Positions 22,747 through 26,458 of a stretch of DNA of 26,458 nucleotides are shown here, in pieces. Position numbers and translations under genes: made by a program. Origin of the DNA: Candidatus Omnitrophota bacterium. GTDB lineage: Bacteria > Omnitrophota > Omnitrophia > Omnitrophales > Danuiimicrobiaceae. Where the stretch lies: the NCBI GenBank assembly GCA_016206955.1, contig JACQQO010000011.1, forward strand, positions 1 to 26,458, read 5' to 3'. Numbering within the stretch: position 1 is the stretch's first letter; the number at the start of each line of letters is the position of its first letter. A model generated the notes under the pieces. The model was not told the origin of the DNA. It did not search any database and saw only the letters and a list, made by a program, of their open reading frames with translations.

Positions 22747-23181
22747 CTATTTAGCTGCTCCGGCCATTGCTTTTTTCTTTTCTTTTTTGAATAATTTGAA
22801 GCCTTTTGCTTTTTCTTCCTTAGGCTCTGCAATCGATTTAGATACAGCTATTTCACGCTCACCCAAAACCACGGTCAAATGAGCCATCCGCTTTAAAATA
22901 ACGTCCGCACGCCCCATGGAACGCGACATGTAACGTTTTAAACTGGGCCCTGCATCCGCTTTGATTTCGCGGACATACAGCCGGCTTTCATCCATTTTTT
23001 TCACTTTCGCATTCGCGTGTGCACTTTTCAAAGTTTTTGCCACTAGTCGCGCGCCTTTCTTTTTCAAATTTTCTAAAATTGACAAAGCATCGGAAACCGG
23101 CTTCCTGCGAATCGTATCGATCACGAGCCGCAATTTTCTAGGCGAAATTCTTAGATATCTGGTAATTGCTTTGGCTTCCAT
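22747..23181 (-). CDS. rplV: 50S ribosomal protein L22 with a basic tail
   Basis: Tunnel-lining protein, 144 aa. The core (about 1-112) has YLRISPRKLRLVIDTIRRKPV and the tunnel beta-hairpin region, DAGPSLKRYMSRSMGRADVILKR. About 30 further residues, rich in Lys, Ala and Glu, follow (KGFKLFKKEKKKAMAGAAK). This tail is not part of the family core. Confidence 0.96.
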   Translation of the reverse strand: MEAKAITRYLRISPRKLRLVIDTIRRKPVSDALSILENLKKKGARLVAKTLKSAHANAKVKKMDESRLYVREIKADAGPSLKRYMSRSMGRADVILKRMAHLTVVLGEREIAVSKSIAEPKEEKAKGFKLFKKEKKKAMAGAAK

Positions 23182-23186
23182 GAGGA

Positions 23187-23486
23187 TTAAGTTTTGGCTC
23201 CCGCAGCCATTGCCTTTGCTTTATCCTGTGCTGTACTGTGTTTTTTGAAAATGCGAGTCGGTGAAAATTCTCCCAATTTATGGCCGACCATATTTTCCGT
23301 TACAAAAACGTTATGGAAGGTTTTCCCATTATGTACCGCAAGCGTGATCCCCACAAAATCGGGCGTGATCGTGGAACGCCGTGACCAAGTTTTGATCGGT
23401 TTTCTATCTCTGGCTTTTTGAGCAAGCTGCACTTTGATTAAAAGATTTTCATCAACAAAAGCACCTTTTTGAGAGGAACGGGCCAC
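23187..23486 (-). CDS. rpsS: 30S ribosomal protein S19
   Basis: Small-subunit head protein, 99 aa. Recognised by IKTWSRRSTITPDFVGITLAVHNG and FVTENMVGHKLGEFSPTRIFKKH. The start is GTG, with AGGAG inside the rplB end; 1 nt separates the genes. Confidence 0.97.
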   Translation of the reverse strand: MARSSQKGAFVDENLLIKVQLAQKARDRKPIKTWSRRSTITPDFVGITLAVHNGKTFHNVFVTENMVGHKLGEFSPTRIFKKHSTAQDKAKAMAAGAKT

Positions 23487-23487
23487 T

Positions 23488-24315
23488 TTAGAGTCTCCTG
23501 TCCTTCACAATATAACGGTTCGTACTTTTATTGCGCTTTCGCGTTTTCAAGCCCTTCGCCAACTGGCCCCAAGCGCTTACCGGATGACGGCCGCCGGACG
23601 ATTTTCCCTCACCACCGCCTAGCGGATGGTCCACTGGGTTCATAGCGACTCCCCGAGTCGTAGGTCTAATCCCAAGCCATCTTTTACGGCCAGCCTTGCC
23701 ATAGGAAATATTTTCATGATCGATATTGGAACATTGGCCTACCGTTGCGTAAGCATTAAGCTTTACCATGCGAACTTCCCCAGAAGGAAGTTTTAAATGG
23801 GCGAATTCATTTTCCTTGGACATGATTCTGGCCAAACCACCCGCAGAGCGTACCAACTTCCCGCCCCGGCCCGGTTCTAATTCAATATTGTGAATCGGAG
23901 TCCCTTCAGGAATATTTCTTAAAGGCAAATGATTTCCAACTTTTACCTCGGCATTGACGCCGCTGGATACTTTCTGACCCACTGTCAAACCATCAGGGGC
24001 AAGGATATACGCTTTTTCTCCATCTGAATATTCTACCAACGCGATACGACTTGTCCGATTCGGATCGTACTCAATCGTTCTGACTGTGGCGTCTACGCCG
24101 TGCTTCAAGCGCTTAAAATCCACAAGCCTCAGGCGCCGCTTATGGCCTCCTCCTTTATGATAAGTTGTGATATGACCATAAAGATTTCGCCCACCTGTGC
24201 GTTTCTTAATTTCCGTCAGTGGCCGATAAGGCTTTGCAGCGGTAATCTCCGAAAAATCGTAACCGCTTCCGAAGCGGCGCGTTGGAGTAGTTGGTTTAAA
24301 CTTAATCAGTGGCAT
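23488..24315 (-). CDS. rplB: 50S ribosomal protein L2
   Basis: Large-subunit protein essential for subunit joining and peptidyl-transferase structure, 275 aa, standard length. The C-terminal NPVDHPLGGGEG (226-237) carries H230, the counterpart of the conserved E. coli His; the basic end KTRKRNKSTNRYIVKDRR is typical. Confidence 0.98.
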   Translation of the reverse strand: MPLIKFKPTTPTRRFGSGYDFSEITAAKPYRPLTEIKKRTGGRNLYGHITTYHKGGGHKRRLRLVDFKRLKHGVDATVRTIEYDPNRTSRIALVEYSDGEKAYILAPDGLTVGQKVSSGVNAEVKVGNHLPLRNIPEGTPIHNIELEPGRGGKLVRSAGGLARIMSKENEFAHLKLPSGEVRMVKLNAYATVGQCSNIDHENISYGKAGRKRWLGIRPTTRGVAMNPVDHPLGGGEGKSSGGRHPVSAWGQLAKGLKTRKRNKSTNRYIVKDRRL

Positions 24316-24326
24316 CGTTTGTCACC

Positions 24327-24605
24327 TTATGCAAATTCAATTTTCTGGCCTTCTTTTAACGTCACGACGGCTTTTTTCCAATCGGGCGTTTGGCCGGGCT
24401 GGAAACGAACTCGTTTCCACTTACCGCCGATCACCATGGTATTGACTTTTTTTACTTTGACATTAAACAGCCTTTCTACCGCTTCGCGAATTTCATGTTT
24501 TTTCGCATCTCGGCGCACCCGAAAAAAATACTTATGTTTTTTTTCTTGATTCGTACCTTTTTCGGTAATGATCGGTTCGCGAATGATGTCGTATACGGTT
24601 GTCAT
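24327..24605 (-). CDS. rplW: 50S ribosomal protein L23
   Basis: Tunnel-exit protein that docks trigger factor and the signal recognition particle, 92 aa. Contains IIREPIITEKG and the VERLFNVKVKKVNTM strand. Starts on the last 4 nt of rplD (ATGA overlap). Confidence 0.96.
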   Translation of the reverse strand: MTTVYDIIREPIITEKGTNQEKKHKYFFRVRRDAKKHEIREAVERLFNVKVKKVNTMVIGGKWKRVRFQPGQTPDWKKAVVTLKEGQKIEFA

Positions 24606-25273
24606 TTCGTTGCCTTTGCTTCAGCTTTGCCCAAAGCCCGTTCCTCGATAGCAGGAAGCGCCTTGTTTTCAATCAGAACTTTCTTTCGGCGGTGAATATG
24701 GTAAGCATTCACATCCCGCGCAAGCCGGACAGAAAAAAGCTCTTTTAAGTTGCTGGAAGCGCGTTTCAAATTTTCATTGATCTCGTTCACAATAAAAAGT
24801 GTCCTGGAATCTTGAAGGCCGAGCGCATCGATCACGGCTATCAATTCTTTTGTTTTCGGCTGATTTAAATTCGAGTCTTCCAAAAGCAAAAGATTATCCT
24901 CTCTCCGTTTAAGGCTCAGCGCCGAAATCAAGGCGGTCCGCTTCATTCCATCCGGCAAATGGGTATCATAATCCCGAGGATGCGGACCAAACGTAGTGCC
25001 GCCGCCTCGCCAAAGAGGTGAACGCCGCGAGGAATGACGGGCTCGGCCGGTTCCTTTTTGCTTCCATGGTTTTTTGCCGCCGCCGCGAACTTCCGCGCGT
25101 TCTTTCGTATCATGAGTTCCGCGCCGCTGATTTCCGCCGTAGGCCTTCAAAACCAGTTCCAACAAACGGTGATTAATCGGAGCGCCAAAAACAGCTTCAT
25201 TGAGCTCAAGCTCTCCCGCTTTTTTTCCGTCGCTTTTGTAAACAATTGCTTTCGCCATTTTCTTGACCATCAT
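24602..25273 (-). CDS. rplD: 50S ribosomal protein L4
   Basis: Large-subunit protein with a tunnel loop, 223 aa; in E. coli it also represses the S10 operon. The loop GGGKKPWKQKGTGRARHSSRRSPLWRGGG region is clear. Three in-frame ATG codons (25273, 25270, 25258) are possible; the first overlaps the rplC stop (ATGA), the last gives the more family-like MAKAIVYKSD. The exact start is unresolved. Confidence 0.95.
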   Translation of the reverse strand: MMVKKMAKAIVYKSDGKKAGELELNEAVFGAPINHRLLELVLKAYGGNQRRGTHDTKERAEVRGGGKKPWKQKGTGRARHSSRRSPLWRGGGTTFGPHPRDYDTHLPDGMKRTALISALSLKRREDNLLLLEDSNLNQPKTKELIAVIDALGLQDSRTLFIVNEINENLKRASSNLKELFSVRLARDVNAYHIHRRKKVLIENKALPAIEERALGKAEAKATK

Positions 25274-26040
25274 TTTTTCTTTGCCGGCGGAGCCGCTGGC
25301 TTTTTCTTTGCCGCTGCTTCGGCTGCTTTCTTGGCTTTCGCGACCGGAACTTTCTTCTCGGGAAGTTTCAATTCTTCAAGAGGTTCTCCCGGAAATTTCC
25401 ATTTTCGGGGACGAGGCTTCTTAATGGCTTCGCAAATAATCACATAACCATTTTCAGAACCTGGTACAGCGCCTTGGACAGCCATCAAATGATTTTCAAC
25501 GTCAATTTTCTCAACCCGCAAATTTTGGACGGTAAACCGCTCGTTGCCCATTTGGCCCGGCATCCTCATTCCTTTCACCACCCGAGATGGAAAAGAAGAA
25601 GCACCGATGGAACCTGCCACACGTCCAAACATGGAACCATGTCCGCGCTCCCCACCTGTGAAATTGTGCTTTTTCACCACTCCTTGGAATCCTTTTCCAA
25701 TGGAAGTTCCAATCACATCCACGTAATCCCCTACTGAAAAATTGTTCACATCAAGTTCTTTACCGGGTTCAAGCCCTTCCAAATTTTCAGTTCGAATTTC
25801 GCGCACAAATCGTTTTGGTGCGGCTTGAACCTTCTTAAAATGGCCCAGCTCAGCCCGATTCGATCGGGATTCTTTTTTGCTATCAAATCCCAATTGAATT
25901 GCTTGATAACCGTCTGTTTCTTTTTTCTTCAGTTGCAAAATCGAACACGGGCCGGCTTCCAAAACCGTGACCGGCAAACGTTTGCCGTCTCGATCAAAAA
26001 TTTGTGTCATTCCAACTTTTTTGCCTAAAAGTCCGATCAT
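25270..26040 (-). CDS. rplC: 50S ribosomal protein L3 with an Ala/Lys-rich tail
   Basis: Early-assembly large-subunit protein reaching the peptidyl-transferase centre, 256 aa. Starts MIGLLGKKVGMTQIF; the internal GMRMPGQMGNERFTVQNL includes Q163, the position methylated by PrmB in E. coli. After about residue 226 a Lys/Ala/Pro-rich tail of about 30 residues is added (ending AAKKKPAAPPAKKK). Confidence 0.97.
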   Translation of the reverse strand: MIGLLGKKVGMTQIFDRDGKRLPVTVLEAGPCSILQLKKKETDGYQAIQLGFDSKKESRSNRAELGHFKKVQAAPKRFVREIRTENLEGLEPGKELDVNNFSVGDYVDVIGTSIGKGFQGVVKKHNFTGGERGHGSMFGRVAGSIGASSFPSRVVKGMRMPGQMGNERFTVQNLRVEKIDVENHLMAVQGAVPGSENGYVIICEAIKKPRPRKWKFPGEPLEELKLPEKKVPVAKAKKAAEAAAKKKPAAPPAKKK

Positions 26041-26049
26041 ATTTAATCC

Positions 26050-26358
26050 TTACAACTTAATCTCAACATCGACGCCGGCTGGAAGCGCAAGTTTCATGAG
26101 CGCATCGACCGTCCGTGCCGTTGGTTCCATAATGTCTAAAAGCCGTTTGTGCGTACGCATCTCAAATTGCTCGCGTGCTTTTTTATCAATCGTTGGACCC
26201 TTTAAAACGGTGGTTTTCCAAATATCCGTTGGAAGCGGAATGGGCCCGATCACGCGAGCGCCTGTCATTTTGACGGTATTCACAATTTCCTGAACCGATT
26301 GATCCAGAATTCTGTGATCATATGCTCTTAATTTGATGCGTACTTTTTCTTTGAGCAT
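26050..26358 (-). CDS. rpsJ: 30S ribosomal protein S10
   Basis: Small-subunit head protein, also the NusE antitermination partner of NusB, 102 aa, standard length. Contains IRIKLRAYDHRILDQSV-like start, GPIPLPTD and HKRLLDIMEPTARTVDALMKL. The ATG shares one base with the fusA stop (TGATG). Confidence 0.97.
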   Translation of the reverse strand: MLKEKVRIKLRAYDHRILDQSVQEIVNTVKMTGARVIGPIPLPTDIWKTTVLKGPTIDKKAREQFEMRTHKRLLDIMEPTARTVDALMKLALPAGVDVEIKL

Positions 26359-26458
26359 CAGCGCGTAGCCCCTTCAATAATGCCTTTAGCAATATTAGTC
26401 GGAACTTCCTTGTAATTATGAAACTCCATCGGAGACGGTACCGCGCGGCCTTGCGAAA
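26358..26458 (-). CDS. fusA: Elongation factor G, C-terminal end (cut by the window edge)
   Basis: The last 33 codons of a minus-strand gene run to a TGA at 26358-26360; the rest lies outside the window. The encoded SQGRAVPSPMEFHNYKEVP and NIAKGIIEG match the C-terminus of EF-G (pattern GRA-x-MEF-x-Y-x-EVP-x-N-I-A), the translocation GTPase. It directly abuts rpsJ with a TGATG overlap. The fragment is short, but the pattern and the location upstream of rpsJ agree. Confidence 0.85.
   Translation of the reverse strand, partial: SQGRAVPSPMEFHNYKEVPTNIAKGIIEGATR

Noticed and set aside
1..26458. Search for tRNA or rRNA genes, CRISPR repeats, insertion sequences, att sites, toxin-antitoxin pairs or defence genes
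   Set aside because: Reading both strands showed no cloverleaf-like gene, no regularly spaced repeats, no transposase or integrase motifs and no gene cassette outside the families listed; coding density leaves little room for them.

Overview
The window is almost entirely bacterial chromosomal core sequence of moderate GC content. Its main block is one long minus-strand run of translation and transcription genes (26458 down to about 11149), a merged str/S10/spc/alpha cluster. In transcription order it reads fusA (3' end only), rpsJ, rplC, rplD, rplW, rplB, rpsS, rplV, rpsC, rplP, rpmC, rpsQ, rplN, rplX, rplE, rpsN (zinc type), rpsH, rplF, rplR, rpsE, rplO, secY, adk, map, infA, rpmJ, rpsM, rpsK, rpsD, rpoA, rplQ. 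rpmD (L30) is missing from its usual place between rpsE and rplO, and no tuf lies between fusA and rpsJ. The genes are packed with gaps of 0-24 nt or short overlaps, and I see no convincing terminator inside the block.

The run continues on the same strand, without an evident break, into a class I aminotransferase (aspC-like) and a markedly short Mfd-type translocase. A clear sigma70-type promoter overlapping the mfd stop codon then opens a second unit, a SurA/PpiC-type periplasmic chaperone followed by pdxA. A plus-strand class I/II aminotransferase (4875-6032) converges on pdxA and overlaps it tail to tail. Divergent from that aminotransferase is a two-gene minus-strand unit, an aldose-1-epimerase-like protein coupled by an ATGA overlap to a membrane-anchored DUF3047-like protein. 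Next comes a monocistronic cold-shock protein gene whose consensus promoter lies in the end of the DUF3047 gene, with a roughly 150-nt leader containing a terminator-like hairpin. The left edge carries a plus-strand ABC importer of the nitrate/sulfonate/taurine class (binding protein, ATPase, permease), which ends at a hairpin shared with cspA.

The SurA-type chaperone and Sec-exported proteins point to a diderm (Gram-negative) bacterium. The fusA-rpsJ junction, the absence of L30 and the charged tails on several ribosomal proteins recall the PVC superphylum and neighbouring candidate phyla such as Omnitrophota. That placement is inference and is not proven by anything here. I found no tRNA, rRNA, CRISPR array, insertion sequence or phage gene, and no gene-free stretch above 300 bases; the longest is the 159-nt cspA leader region.

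Most of the window is ordinary housekeeping. The two items most worth following are the minimal Mfd architecture (no UvrA-binding domain and no C-terminal domain) and the cspA leader, a possible attenuator. I did not find a defence, secretion or biosynthetic system.
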